A DNA stretch of 64,000 nt. Source: a bacterium. Lineage in GTDB: Bacteria > UBA8248. Positions 17,158-26,035 of this stretch are shown here, piece by piece. Positions within the stretch are counted from its first letter, which is position 1, and every line of letters starts with the position of its first letter. A program made the position numbers and the translations under genes. The notes under the pieces are model-generated. The model was not told the origin of the DNA. It made no database searches and saw only the letters and a list, made by a program, of their open reading frames with translations. Location: assembly GCA_022828125.1 (NCBI GenBank), contig JAJEJD010000008.1, positions 124,001-188,000 of the forward strand, written 5' to 3'.

Positions 17158-17606
17158 TGATGAACCTGAGCGAGAGGCTCATCACGCTCAAGAGCGGGCT
17201 GGACGAGCGCGAACTCCAGGTCCTGACCATCGAACTCGACCGCCGCCGGAAATCGACGGGCGTCACGTTCGCGCTCTGGTTTTTTCTGAGTTGGCTGGGA
17301 CTGCACAAATTCTATCTGGGAAGAATCGCGACGGGCGTCGTCTACGTCGTCGCCCCGTGGGTCTTGATCCTCGTCTTCATCTTCGGCTTCGTCATGGCGG
17401 AATCGAACCCCGAGGCGGGCGGCGCGACCGCCGTAGTGAGCGGACTCGCCTTGATCGCTTATGGCCTATGGTGGGTCGTGGATCTGTTCACGATTCCGAG
17501 GCAGGTGAACGCCTACAACGAAAATCTGGAACTGGAGATCATCGCCTCTTTGAACGCGAGAAAACAGCGGCCGGGCCTGTCGCCGAACCCCACGCGGCCG
17601 GAATAG
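17157..17606 (+). CDS. TM2-domain membrane protein
   Basis: A 149-residue inner-membrane protein. A charged N-terminal helix (LKSGLDERELQVLTIELDRRRKS split by short turns) is followed by the TM2 domain: two hydrophobic segments with the motif LSWLGLHKFYLGR between them and a third hydrophobic stretch ending WWVVDLF. The length fits TM2 proteins with a cytosolic N-terminal region. Function of the family is unknown in bacteria. It starts within the stop codon of the Spy-like gene (TGATGA), so the pair probably acts together at the envelope. Confidence 0.75.
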   Translation: MMNLSERLITLKSGLDERELQVLTIELDRRRKSTGVTFALWFFLSWLGLHKFYLGRIATGVVYVVAPWVLILVFIFGFVMAESNPEAGGATAVVSGLALIAYGLWWVVDLFTIPRQVNAYNENLELEIIASLNARKQRPGLSPNPTRPE

Positions 17607-17616
17607 ACGCTACCCC

Positions 17617-19218
17617 TTATTTCCGCGCGTATTTCTTCCCGAGGTTCTCCTCCCAGGTGAGGTAGCCTTCCATCGCGCTGCGCCCGATGTCGTAGGGCTT
17701 GAGCTGCACGTCTTTGGGCAGTTCATCCAGCCCCTCGCGCCCGGTATCGAGGGAAAACCCCGCCTCGCGCCAGGCCGCCTTGCCGCCTTCGAGATAACCG
17801 ACTCTGCGGTAGCCGAGTCCTTGGAGAGCGAGCGCGCTCAGGGCGGATTTGCGCCCGTCCTCACAGACGCACATCACCCGCGCTCTCTTGTTCACCGCCC
17901 GCTCGGGCGCCTGCTCTTCCAGCCGGCCCCTAGAGGCCCATACGGACCCCGGCAGATGGCCCCTCTCGTAGGAGGAACTCAAATCCACGTCCAGAACCGC
18001 GCCGAACCTCTGCCTCCTGGCGCTCGCCTCCCCCGCCGAATAGGCGCGTGTCTGCGCCCGCGCTTTTTCCAGGAGGAGAACCTCGCCCGCCCCCGCCGGG
18101 CTTTCTCCCGAAGCCGCCTCGCTGGGCTTGTCCATCGCTCCCCCGGCCTCACACCACGCCGTGAGGCCACCGCGCAGCACGCTCACGTCGAGCCCCATCT
18201 GGCGAAGCCAGTAGGCCGCCATGACGCCGCGCGCGTTCTTGTCGCAATAGGCGACGACCTTCCCCGCGCGCACCGCAATCACCTCGTCGGTGCGCTGCGC
18301 CGCCTGCCCGCCGGGGATGGAGATGGCCCCCGGTATGTGGCCTTCCGAGAACTCGGGCGCCAGGCGCACGTCGAGCACGTAGAGCGTGCGGCTCCCGGCT
18401 TCGGCCTGAAGCGCGCGAAGTTCCTCGACCGATACGAAGGGAATTCCCTCCTCTTCGGCCACCTGCGCGCCGAGCACCTCCCCGTGGGCGCGGCTTTGCT
18501 CGGAGGGAGCGGGAATCTCGCTCGGTTTTCCTTCCTCCAGCTGCAAGCCTTCGAGCATGATGCCCATACCGCCGTTTTTGAGCGCGCGCGCGTGTGTGAC
18601 GCCCAGCCGATGAAGCGCCTGCGTGCCGATGATGCTGCGGGTGCGGCCCGCGCAGTTGATGATGAGGGGCGTTTCCCTGTCCTGGTCCAGATCCCAGGCA
18701 TGGAGAATGAGTTCGCCCCCCGGCAGGCTCCGCCCGGTGGGAACGCAGAAGCGTTCGAATTCCACCTCCGTTCTCGTGTCGAATATGCGCGGCGGCGTAT
18801 CGCTCTCGATCAGGTCGAAAAGTTCCCGCGCCGTGATCTCGGGCACCTCGTTTTCCACGTGAATCCGCTCGCCGAAATCCTTGCTCGGCACGTTCGTGCC
18901 TGAAGCCGTGGGAAACGCCTGCGCCTCCCACGCGCCCAAACCGCCCTCGAGCACGGAGACGTCCGTAAAACCGCATTCCTCCAAAAGCGCCGCGACGTGC
19001 TCCGCCCTCGAACCGCCCTCATCCATGCATACCACGGGCGTCGCCTTGACGGGCACGAGGCGCGCGGCCAGAAACTCAATCTCGCCACGCGGGGCGTTCG
19101 TCGTCATGAATATCTGCTTTTCGTGAAACTCCATCGGGTCGCGCACGTCGAGCACGGCATGCGGGCGGTCGCTCTCCATCAATTCCTTCAGTACAACCGG
19201 GGATATTCTTTTCACCAT
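17617..19218 (-). CDS. Four-domain rhodanese sulfurtransferase
   Basis: A 533-residue cytoplasmic protein made of four tandem rhodanese domains, each with its catalytic-loop cysteine: VVCMDEGGSR (domain 1), INCAGRTRS (domain 2, the classical CxGxxR loop), AYCDKNARG (domain 3) and CVCEDGRKSA (domain 4). Each domain also has its DxRxxxEF-like or LDV entry strand and a YLEGG/VLRGG exit. Rhodaneses carry a persulfide and move sulfane sulfur between donors and acceptors; four intact sites in one chain suggest relay or storage. I used the ATG at 19218 because GGAAGGA precedes it; a TTG at 19236 would add six residues. It is 36 bp downstream of the dehydrogenase on the same strand. Confidence 0.85.
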   Translation of the reverse strand: MVKRISPVVLKELMESDRPHAVLDVRDPMEFHEKQIFMTTNAPRGEIEFLAARLVPVKATPVVCMDEGGSRAEHVAALLEECGFTDVSVLEGGLGAWEAQAFPTASGTNVPSKDFGERIHVENEVPEITARELFDLIESDTPPRIFDTRTEVEFERFCVPTGRSLPGGELILHAWDLDQDRETPLIINCAGRTRSIIGTQALHRLGVTHARALKNGGMGIMLEGLQLEEGKPSEIPAPSEQSRAHGEVLGAQVAEEEGIPFVSVEELRALQAEAGSRTLYVLDVRLAPEFSEGHIPGAISIPGGQAAQRTDEVIAVRAGKVVAYCDKNARGVMAAYWLRQMGLDVSVLRGGLTAWCEAGGAMDKPSEAASGESPAGAGEVLLLEKARAQTRAYSAGEASARRQRFGAVLDVDLSSSYERGHLPGSVWASRGRLEEQAPERAVNKRARVMCVCEDGRKSALSALALQGLGYRRVGYLEGGKAAWREAGFSLDTGREGLDELPKDVQLKPYDIGRSAMEGYLTWEENLGKKYARK

Positions 19219-19254
19219 GACTTTGGATCCTTCCAATGTGTATGAGCCATACGC

Positions 19255-20151
19255 CTAGCGGGAGGGAATGCCCGCCATGCGCCTGAATACCTCGATAATG
19301 GCCGACGTGTCCGCGTCGGCGAGCCCGCCATACTCTGCGGCCTGGAGCACCTGCTGGTGCACGGAGCTGAGCAGCATGGGGGAGCCGAGCTTCTGGCCCT
19401 GCTCCAGCATGAGCCGCACGTCCTTGTGGTGCTGTTTGATGCGCGAGAGGGGATTATCGTAATCCGCGTGGATCATGCGGGGGCCGCGCTGGTCCATGGC
19501 CTTGCTGTAGGCCGCGCTGTCCTTGAGTACTTCGAGCAGGCCCTCCATTTCGAGGCCCGACTTCATCCCCAGAACGAGACCTTCCGAAAGTGCCAGGCGC
19601 GTCAGGCCCAGCACGAGGTTGATGACGAGCTTCGTCCGCGCGCCGGCCCCGCACGGCCCCATGTGGTGGATGGAGCGGGCGAACGTGGCCAGAATCGGCT
19701 TCGCCGCCTCGAAATCATTCTCCTCGCCCCCGACGACGGAGACGATCTGTCCATCCAGCACCTGATTGCGCGAACCGCTCAGGCTCGCATCGAGAAAGCC
19801 GATATTCCTGGCGCGGAGGTCTTCACCGAGTTTTTCCGAATCGTCGGGGCTCGAAGTCGAGGTGTCGATGACGATCAAGCCCTCTCGCGCCACGCTCGCG
19901 ATTCCGCCATCGCCCAAACAGCTTTCGCGGACGACGTGGCTGTAGAGCAGGGAGATGATGACGAACTGCGCATCCTCCGCCGCCTCCGCCGCCGAGCCCG
20001 TGGGCGTGCCCCCGTTCTCGGCGAGGGCATCAAGCCTGCTTTGGTCGATGTCGAACCCCCGCACGCGGTGCCCCGCTTCCATCAATTTTTGGCTCATGGC
20101 CGTTCCCATGAGGCCGAGCCCTACGATTCCGATATTCGCGCTTTCCGTCAT
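19255..20151 (-). CDS. NAD(P)-dependent beta-hydroxyacid dehydrogenase (HIBADH family)
   Basis: A 298-residue member of the 3-hydroxyisobutyrate / tartronate-semialdehyde reductase family, oxidising or reducing short beta-hydroxyacids in the cytoplasm. The N-terminal Rossmann turn is GIVGLGLMGTAM, the substrate loop reads DASLSGSRNQ, and the catalytic lysine lies in GAGARTKLVINLVLG. The C-terminal helical half has AYSKAMDQRG and KDVRLMLEQG blocks. The ATG at 20151 has GGAG 7 nt upstream; a longer frame to 20178 lacks support. It precedes the four-rhodanese gene on the same strand. The exact substrate is not assignable. Confidence 0.85.
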   Translation of the reverse strand: MTESANIGIVGLGLMGTAMSQKLMEAGHRVRGFDIDQSRLDALAENGGTPTGSAAEAAEDAQFVIISLLYSHVVRESCLGDGGIASVAREGLIVIDTSTSSPDDSEKLGEDLRARNIGFLDASLSGSRNQVLDGQIVSVVGGEENDFEAAKPILATFARSIHHMGPCGAGARTKLVINLVLGLTRLALSEGLVLGMKSGLEMEGLLEVLKDSAAYSKAMDQRGPRMIHADYDNPLSRIKQHHKDVRLMLEQGQKLGSPMLLSSVHQQVLQAAEYGGLADADTSAIIEVFRRMAGIPSR

Positions 20152-20200
20152 CTCGCATCTCCAGACATACGAAGCCATTTCCCCGAGGGGAGTATGAAAA

Positions 20201-21313
20201 TCAGAATTTGGGTCGTCCCTCGGGAGCGTACCCCGTCATCTCGACAAAGCCCACCCCCGTGAGCTTTTTTTCGCCCGGGGCGCCTTCGGCGAAAACGCCT
20301 CCTTCCCAATAGGTGATGCCCGTACTGCCCTTGGACTCTATCTCCTGCGCGCGGGCATAGGGCTCCAACCGCAAGCGAAGGCCGTGCGCCGGAACCTCGA
20401 CCTCCCACCCCATGGGATAGACGGCGCCGCTCCGCTCGCTCTTCCATGTATCCAGACCCTTAAAGCGGAAATCCCCGAGACGCAGATGCGCCGCGCTGCC
20501 GTCCGCCTCCACCAGCGTGCCGCTGCTCGTAGGCTCCACGCTCCCGTCTTTTCGCCTCATGAGATATAACATCAAATCGCGTCCGTCGGACAACTGGAGG
20601 CTCAGCCAGTCCCACCCCACCTGATCCTTCGTCAACTGGTTCGAGCCGAACTCATGGTCCATCCACGCCGTTCCGCGCACCTCAATCTTCCTCCCCTCCA
20701 TTTCGAGGACGCCCGAGGCGAAAAGCCGCGTGTAGGAATAATAGTGGGAGGCGCGTCCGGGACCCGGCGCCTTCCGGCTCACTCCGTCTTTACCGTGAAC
20801 AACGAGGGGTTTCGCGGGTTTCAGATCGAGGCGCAGCTTCATCTCGGGCGCCGCCGCGCTGATGTGAATCGAGGATCCGCCTTCCCCTCCCGTGCTTTCG
20901 GCGCGCCAGTCGCGAAGCCAGACCCTGAGACCCTCCTCCGACGCGCCCGCCTGCTCGAGTTCGCCCCGGCTGATTCGCTCGGAAAACCGGTGTTTCTTCC
21001 GCTTCGCATCCAGGACCGAGAAATGCCCGAAATAGAGATTCCTGAGCGCCCAGCGGCTTTTCGAATTTCGGGACGCTCCCGGTCGAAGCCCCGCCCTGAA
21101 AAACGTGAGCATGAACGGGTATTTCCCGCCCTCGGCATCCTGCAAATTTCCCGAGAAATACCACCACTCCGTGCGGAACGCCTCGTGCGCGCCGTGGTCG
21201 CGGGGGAACTGGTAGCGATAGCCGGGCAGCGCCTGCCGCCAACTCGCGGGATGCGCGGGCGCAGCGCCCAGGATGATGACGGCGGCCAGAAGAGATGGAA
21301 CAAGTTTCTTCAT
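20201..21313 (-). CDS. AttH/CrtC-like secreted lipocalin-type protein
   Basis: A 370-residue protein with a signal peptide (MKKLVPSLLAAVIILGAAPAHP) and the lipocalin-like AttH/carotenoid 1,2-hydratase fold (COG5621). Typical blocks are FPRDHGAHEAFRTEWWYFSG at the start of the mature chain, RASHYYSYTRLFASG, GTAWMDHEFGS, GWDWLSLQLSDGRDLMLY and ITYWEGGVF. The ATG at 21313 overlaps the stop of the double-FtsX permease by 4 bp. The ATPase, fused permeases and this protein together match the attE-attFG-attH order of Agrobacterium-type operons. It probably receives or modifies a lipid-like molecule exported by the ABC system; that is inference. Confidence 0.82.
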   Translation of the reverse strand: MKKLVPSLLAAVIILGAAPAHPASWRQALPGYRYQFPRDHGAHEAFRTEWWYFSGNLQDAEGGKYPFMLTFFRAGLRPGASRNSKSRWALRNLYFGHFSVLDAKRKKHRFSERISRGELEQAGASEEGLRVWLRDWRAESTGGEGGSSIHISAAAPEMKLRLDLKPAKPLVVHGKDGVSRKAPGPGRASHYYSYTRLFASGVLEMEGRKIEVRGTAWMDHEFGSNQLTKDQVGWDWLSLQLSDGRDLMLYLMRRKDGSVEPTSSGTLVEADGSAAHLRLGDFRFKGLDTWKSERSGAVYPMGWEVEVPAHGLRLRLEPYARAQEIESKGSTGITYWEGGVFAEGAPGEKKLTGVGFVEMTGYAPEGRPKF

Positions 21314-23904
21314 TCTTCGCTCAACGCCTCCCGAATGGGGATGCCCGCCGCGGCTCTCGCGGGAAGCCAGCTCGCCGCCAGCGAGGCGAGAATCACCACG
21401 AGCAGATACGCCGCTATTCCCTTCCAGGCGAAGATATACTGGATCGTCCAGCCGAAACTGAGCTTGTTGACGATGAAGATCAGGATGGCTGCCAGACACA
21501 CGCCGGCCGCAAGACCGGCGAGCACGGACAGGACGCCCAAAATGGTCGCCTCCCCCATGATGGCGCTTATGATGCCCTTGCGGTTCAAGCCCATTGCGCG
21601 CAGCGCGCCGATTTCATGCACGCGCTCCAGGATATTCGAACTCAGGCCCGTCGCCACGCCGAGCAGAGCCACTAGAACGACGATGAACTCCAGCGCATAG
21701 GTGATGGCGAACGTCTGATCGAAGATGTTCGATACGCGCTTTTTGAGACCGCTGTTGGAGATCAGCACCATGGTGGGGTCGAGAACTTCTTCGAGCGATT
21801 TGCGGACGTCTCCCGGGCGCGCGTTTTCCGAGAGATATATCGCAAGGGCGCTTAAGCGATCATCCCCCCAGTGTTTTTTCAGGAATTCGCGATCCACCAC
21901 GATGAACCCGCCGTCGGTGGTGTAATCGTAATACACGCCCGCAACGCGCACAGCGACCACGCCCCCCGGAGCCGGGAGGCGCAGGAGGTCCCCTTTCTTG
22001 ACGCCGTAGAGGTTCGAGAACGTCTCGGTGATTATCGCCTCGCCGCGCGCCCTCGCCCTCATGATCGTTTCTTTCGAGTCGCCCTCCAAAAACAGCCGCC
22101 TGCCCCTTTCGGCCTCGATGCGAAAATCACCGCCCGCCAGCGTGATGCGCTCTCCGCGCCAGGGCAGGCGAACGGCCCTGAAGCCACCCACCGCCGCGAC
22201 GCCTGAAACGCCGCCGATGGCCTGGATCGCGTCTTCTGAAACGCTCGCCTTCGAACCCTTGATGAAGCGCGATGCGGGCGCCGCGTAGAAGTCAGCTCTC
22301 AGCGTTTGTTGCGTCCAGATTTCCACCGTGGCGCGGAAGCTATCGATCATGATGATCAAGCTCACCAGCATGGACACGGCGATTGCCAGTGAGGAGAGCG
22401 TGACCGCGTTTCGGTGCGGATGCCTGCCCAGACCGTGCGCAGCGAGCCACGCTTTCAAGACGCCGTCCAGCACCCGCCGGATGATGATCGAACCCAGCAA
22501 GACGACCGGCAGACTCGCCAGCGCGGTGGCCAGGATGACCGCCGCCGCCGAGAGATAGCCGGGTAAAGGGGTTCCCCCCGCCAGGGCCTGCAAGTTCAGC
22601 CCGTAGGCGATGATGGCGGCGACCGAAGCGCCTGCGACGTAAACGGCGATGACTTTGGGGCGCACCTCCACGATTCCCTGCCTCTCCACAATGCCCTGGT
22701 GTGGACTTTGGCGCGAGGCCGCGACTGCCGGGAAAAGACTCGACACGAGAGAAACGCCCAGTCCAACACCGAATCCCCATAGAAGTTCTCCTGGGCCCAA
22801 GAAAACATGGCGCACCTCCAGAAACGCGTAGAGGTTCCTGATCGTCTGGGAGATGAACGATAGCGCGCCCTGGGCCATGAAGGCTCCCATCGCGACGCCA
22901 AGACTCGAACCCGCCAGACCGATGCAAAGCGCCTCCGCCCCGTAGAGGACGACAATGCCTCTCGCTGTCATGCCGAGTGAGCGCAGGGTGGCGATTTCGC
23001 CTCTGCGCCGCAAGACCGAAGCCGACATCGTGTTGTAGATCAGAAAACAACCCACCAGCAGCGCGATGACGCTCAGTACGGTGAGATTGAGTTGGAACGA
23101 TGCCAGCATTTTCTCCACGTCGCGTCCGCGCCGCGCGGGCCGCTCGACAATCGCGCCGGGCGGGAGAAAGCGCTGGATTTTTTCGCGGATAGATTCGATT
23201 TCGCTTCCACCTTCGAGAATCAGATCGATCCTGTCCAGACGGCCGAAACGCTCGAACACCTCTTGGGCGACGCCGATGTCCATGATGAGGAGACGGCCGT
23301 CCATCGATTTCGCCATGCCTTCCGGTTTCAGGACGCCCCGGACACGAAAGCGCATTCTTCGCGCGGCTTCGATCTCGACGAAATCGTCAACTCCGACGCC
23401 CAGCGCATCGGCTACGCCTCTGGCGATGAACAGACCCTGCGGGTCGGCGATGCGCGAGAGAATTTCCTCGCGCGAGTATTTATTCTCAAACTCATAGCCT
23501 CTAAAATCGTTGTCTCCGAGCAAATCGAGGCCCAGAGCCAGGACGGCTCGTCCTTGCGAAGGGACGCCGCGCCGCCACCTGGCCCCTGAGCCGCCCGCCT
23601 TTTTTATCCAGACGTGCTGCTGGATGACGGGCGCCGCTCTTTTCACTTCCCGCATCGCCCGGAGCCTCAAGATGAGATTTTCATCCACGCCCAGACCGCC
23701 CGCGGAGACTTCCAGTTGCGTCTTGCCCGAAATGGCGACCAAACTATTCTCAAATGCCCGGATGGAAGTCTCGTTCGCCATCTTGACGGCGATGAATACG
23801 GCGACGCCCAGGGCCACCCCTACCAACGTGAGCAACAGGCGAAACGGCTCTTCCTTGAGACGACGCCAGGCGAGAAGGCGCAAGAGGGAAAAGGTGAGGC
23901 TCAT
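21310..23904 (-). CDS. Double FtsX/MacB-type ABC permease (AttFG-like)
   Basis: An 864-residue inner-membrane protein containing two complete FtsX modules: an N-terminal helix plus periplasmic domain, three helices (FQLNLTVLSVIALLVGCFLI onward), then a second core after residue 480 with the same order (SLAIAVSMLVSLIIMI, periplasmic domain, LEFIVVLVALLGVATGLSSN onward). The family motif RRRGEIATLRSLGMT in the first half is mirrored by ERVHEIGALRAMGLNRKG in the second. This duplicated form is typical of the AttF-AttG/YbbP type exporters that pull lipids or lipoproteins from the membrane. The start at 23904 has GGAGGT 9 nt upstream; a longer frame reaches into repeat DNA and is rejected. Confidence 0.88.
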   Translation of the reverse strand: MSLTFSLLRLLAWRRLKEEPFRLLLTLVGVALGVAVFIAVKMANETSIRAFENSLVAISGKTQLEVSAGGLGVDENLILRLRAMREVKRAAPVIQQHVWIKKAGGSGARWRRGVPSQGRAVLALGLDLLGDNDFRGYEFENKYSREEILSRIADPQGLFIARGVADALGVGVDDFVEIEAARRMRFRVRGVLKPEGMAKSMDGRLLIMDIGVAQEVFERFGRLDRIDLILEGGSEIESIREKIQRFLPPGAIVERPARRGRDVEKMLASFQLNLTVLSVIALLVGCFLIYNTMSASVLRRRGEIATLRSLGMTARGIVVLYGAEALCIGLAGSSLGVAMGAFMAQGALSFISQTIRNLYAFLEVRHVFLGPGELLWGFGVGLGVSLVSSLFPAVAASRQSPHQGIVERQGIVEVRPKVIAVYVAGASVAAIIAYGLNLQALAGGTPLPGYLSAAAVILATALASLPVVLLGSIIIRRVLDGVLKAWLAAHGLGRHPHRNAVTLSSLAIAVSMLVSLIIMIDSFRATVEIWTQQTLRADFYAAPASRFIKGSKASVSEDAIQAIGGVSGVAAVGGFRAVRLPWRGERITLAGGDFRIEAERGRRLFLEGDSKETIMRARARGEAIITETFSNLYGVKKGDLLRLPAPGGVVAVRVAGVYYDYTTDGGFIVVDREFLKKHWGDDRLSALAIYLSENARPGDVRKSLEEVLDPTMVLISNSGLKKRVSNIFDQTFAITYALEFIVVLVALLGVATGLSSNILERVHEIGALRAMGLNRKGIISAIMGEATILGVLSVLAGLAAGVCLAAILIFIVNKLSFGWTIQYIFAWKGIAAYLLVVILASLAASWLPARAAAGIPIREALSEE

Positions 23905-23921
23905 CAGCCCGCCACCTCCAA

Positions 23922-24506
23922 GGTTGTTGAAAAACCCCTTCTCGCCGGGAATGACGGGGAACACTCTCGATTGGGAGGGCAACAACCCCTTTGGGGGAGG
24001 GCATCCCGATCATCGAATTGTTCACCGTAGGGACAGGCCCCCGTGCCTGTCCTGATGCGGGACAACCACGGGGGTAGGCATCTTCGATACGGGCGGCCAC
24101 GGGGGGCCGCCCCTACGTCACTCATCCCGAACAACCCGCCACTCCGCCTCACCCTGAGTAGCGGCCCCTCGACTTTACTCCGGGCAGGCTCCGCCGTTCC
24201 CCGACATCCCTCACCCTGAGTAGCGGCGAAGCCGCGTATCGAAGGGCGGTCCTGAGCGTATCGAAGGGCCTGTCCTGAGCCTGTCGAATGGGGCGAAGTT
24301 CGCGCCTGCGGGGGTAAAACGCGACCGAGTAGGGAGCGTTTGCGCCTCCCATCCTTCGATACGGCGCTCGCGCGCCTACTTAGGATGAGGGTTTGGGGTC
24401 GTCCGATGAGAGATTGCGAAAACCACGTTTTCCCGTAGGTGGACACGACATAGGAGAGAGAACGTGGTTCGGCGCAGGGAGCGCTTATGGTCTTTTTCAA
24501 CAACCA
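23922..24506. repeat. 585-bp composite repeat splitting the ABC operon
   Basis: Left end GGTTGTTGAAAAACCCC and right end TCTTTTTCAACAACC form a terminal inverted repeat. The inside holds a GTAGGGACAGG-type palindromic block (24027-24117), then CCCTGAGTAGCGGC-type repeats in both orientations (24150-24390). The element fills the whole gap between the ATPase and the permease gene and contains no gene. Its right terminus encodes the last codons (D-G-C-stop) of the ATPase. Confidence 0.78.
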
Positions 24507-25180
24507 TCCTCCAGGCGGCCGTCAACCATTCCGACTCTCCGGGTGGCGTAGCGTATGGGCATCTGGTCATGCGTCGCCATGACGATAGTGAAACCGTCCT
24601 CCTGGTGGAGTTCTGAGACGAGTTCCAGGACGTTCTGTGAATTCTCGGAATCGAGGTTTCCCGTCGGCTCATCGGCCAGGATGAGGCGTGGCTTGTGGAT
24701 GACGGCGCGCGCAACGGCCACGCGCTGCATCTCACCGCCCGAGAGTTGCCTCGGGAAACTCCGCATCCGGCTCTCAAGCCCCACGCGCGCCAGGGCGTTT
24801 TCGACCATCTCCTTGATTTCACTTCGCTTCCGGCCCTGAAGCAGGAGCGGCAGGGCGACGTTTTCATACGCGGTCATCGTCGGCATGAGGTGAAAGAATT
24901 GATGGATGAAGCCCACCTCTTTGCGGCGAATTTCGCTCAGGCCCTCATCGCTCAGGCGCGATATTTCTCGTCCGCCCAGAAACACCTCGCCACTCGACGG
25001 CGCGTCCACCGCGCCCATCAGGTGCAGAAACGTGCTCTTGCCCGACCCGCTGGGGCCCGAAACCGTGATAAACTCGCCTTGCTCCGCCCGGAAGTTCACG
25101 TCTTTTAGCGCGTGGATGAGCACATCGCCCGCAACGTAGGTTTTGGATACCTCTTTCAACTCGACCAGGGGATGGGCCAT
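24497..25180 (-). CDS. ABC transporter ATPase, LolD/AttE-like
   Basis: A 227-residue ATP-binding subunit of the LolD/MacB-N/AttE group. Walker A is GPSGSGKST near residue 42, the Q-loop is GFIHQFFHLMP, the signature is LSGGEMQR, Walker B is LILADEPTGNLDSE, and the switch histidine lies in MATHDQ. It should energise the double FtsX permease downstream (21310-23904). The C terminus is unusual in that the final DGC-stop is encoded by the terminal inverted repeat of the composite repeat, so the original end may have been replaced. It is divergent from the VOC-family gene at 25225. Confidence 0.9.
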   Translation of the reverse strand: MAHPLVELKEVSKTYVAGDVLIHALKDVNFRAEQGEFITVSGPSGSGKSTFLHLMGAVDAPSSGEVFLGGREISRLSDEGLSEIRRKEVGFIHQFFHLMPTMTAYENVALPLLLQGRKRSEIKEMVENALARVGLESRMRSFPRQLSGGEMQRVAVARAVIHKPRLILADEPTGNLDSENSQNVLELVSELHQEDGFTIVMATHDQMPIRYATRRVGMVDGRLEDGC

Positions 25181-25224
25181 GCCGATTCTCCAAACGAGCG
25201 CATAAGAACTGCAAGGAGTCTGAA

Positions 25225-25623
25225 TTGTTCGAATCGCTGCCCGCCGTTTTTCTCATCACCAAAGACTACGAGGCGTCGTGTCGTTTTTATACCGAAACGC
25301 TGGGTCTGAAAGAAGCGAGCCGGGAGAAAGAACACGTGCGATATGACGTGGGAGGAACCTCGCTCGTCATCCACGCGCCGATTCCCGATGAGGAGATGCG
25401 GAAATGGAATCTCGAACCCCTCCGGGAACCCAGAGGTTCCGGCGTCGTCGTCACGCTAACGCCCGAGGACGTGGACCGCGCCTATGATGCCCTCGTGGAA
25501 AAAGGCGCGGAAACCGTTTTCCCGCCACTCGACGCCCCCTGGGGCGTTCGCATGTTCATGCTGAAGGACCCGAACGGGTTTCTAATTGAAGTCAGCAAAC
25601 CCCTTTCAGGCGGGGATTGTTGA
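25225..25623 (+). CDS. VOC-superfamily (glyoxalase-like) protein
   Basis: A 132-residue single-module vicinal-oxygen-chelate protein: strand FESLPAVFLITKDYEASCRF, YTETLGLKEASRE, then VLTPEDVDRAYDAL-like and APWGVRMFMLKDPNGFLIEVSKP blocks. Relatives are glyoxalases, dioxygenases or resistance proteins; the role cannot be narrowed. The start is TTG with AAGGAG 6 nt upstream, and no better start exists. The last two codons (GAC-like D, then C) and the TGA stop fall in a TTGTTGA repeat terminus, the same situation as the neighbouring ATPase gene. A TGA after Cys prompted a check for selenocysteine, which failed. Confidence 0.75.
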   Translation: MFESLPAVFLITKDYEASCRFYTETLGLKEASREKEHVRYDVGGTSLVIHAPIPDEEMRKWNLEPLREPRGSGVVVTLTPEDVDRAYDALVEKGAETVFPPLDAPWGVRMFMLKDPNGFLIEVSKPLSGGDC

Positions 25624-26023
25624 AGAAGCCCACCTCGGTCGGAATAGTCCTATCGATCTTCTAAGAATATTCCCCCCTTGAGAGGGTTGTTGAAAAAGTC
25701 CTGATTCCGTGATTTGGCGAACAGAACCAACTGGTAGAAGTACCCGTAGGGACAGGTCGCGACCTGTCCAAACAGAACCACCGCGCCAGTCCGTAATCAC
25801 TCCCCCCTTGAGGGGGAGTCGAAGAGCTAAGGGCGTAAGCCCGAAAGCGATTCGGTGGGGGGGATAATCCGGAATGGCGATAAAACGCGATTCACCCCCC
25901 ACCGATTCAGCCTTCGCACAAACCGCTCGGCTTCATCGACTCCCCCTCAAGGGGGGAGTGATTTTTCTCTCTCGTCGGTCGGTTACATACGACAAATCCA
26001 GAGTGCCGGGACTGTTTCAACAA
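25616..26023. repeat. Composite repeat between VOC and PIG-L genes
   Basis: Two left-type termini (TTGTTGAAGAAGCCC at 25618, GTTGTTGAAAAAGTCC at 25686) and a right end GACTGTTTCAACAACC (about 26006-26021). Inside are a partial GTAGGGACAGGTCGCGAC palindrome (25746-25769) and the second 160-bp element. No gene is supported from 25624 to 26035. Confidence 0.75.
25799..25959. repeat. 160-bp duplicated element, copy 2 (inverted)
   Basis: Reverse complement of the element at 8636-8795, starting ACTCCCCCCTTGAGGGGGAG and ending GGGGGGAGT. The centre GGATAATCCGGAATGGCGAT matches the other copy with only a few changes. Confidence 0.8.
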
Positions 26024-26035
26024 CCTCCAGGCGGC

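Noticed and set aside
23905-23985. N-terminal extension of the FtsX permease
   Set aside because: The extra 27 residues are encoded by repeat DNA, and a strong GGAGGT site precedes the internal ATG at 23904.
25610-25640. Cys codon followed by TGA at the end of the VOC gene, considered as selenocysteine
   Set aside because: The continuation has no conserved sequence and no suitable hairpin, and the codons lie within a repeat terminus shared with other loci.
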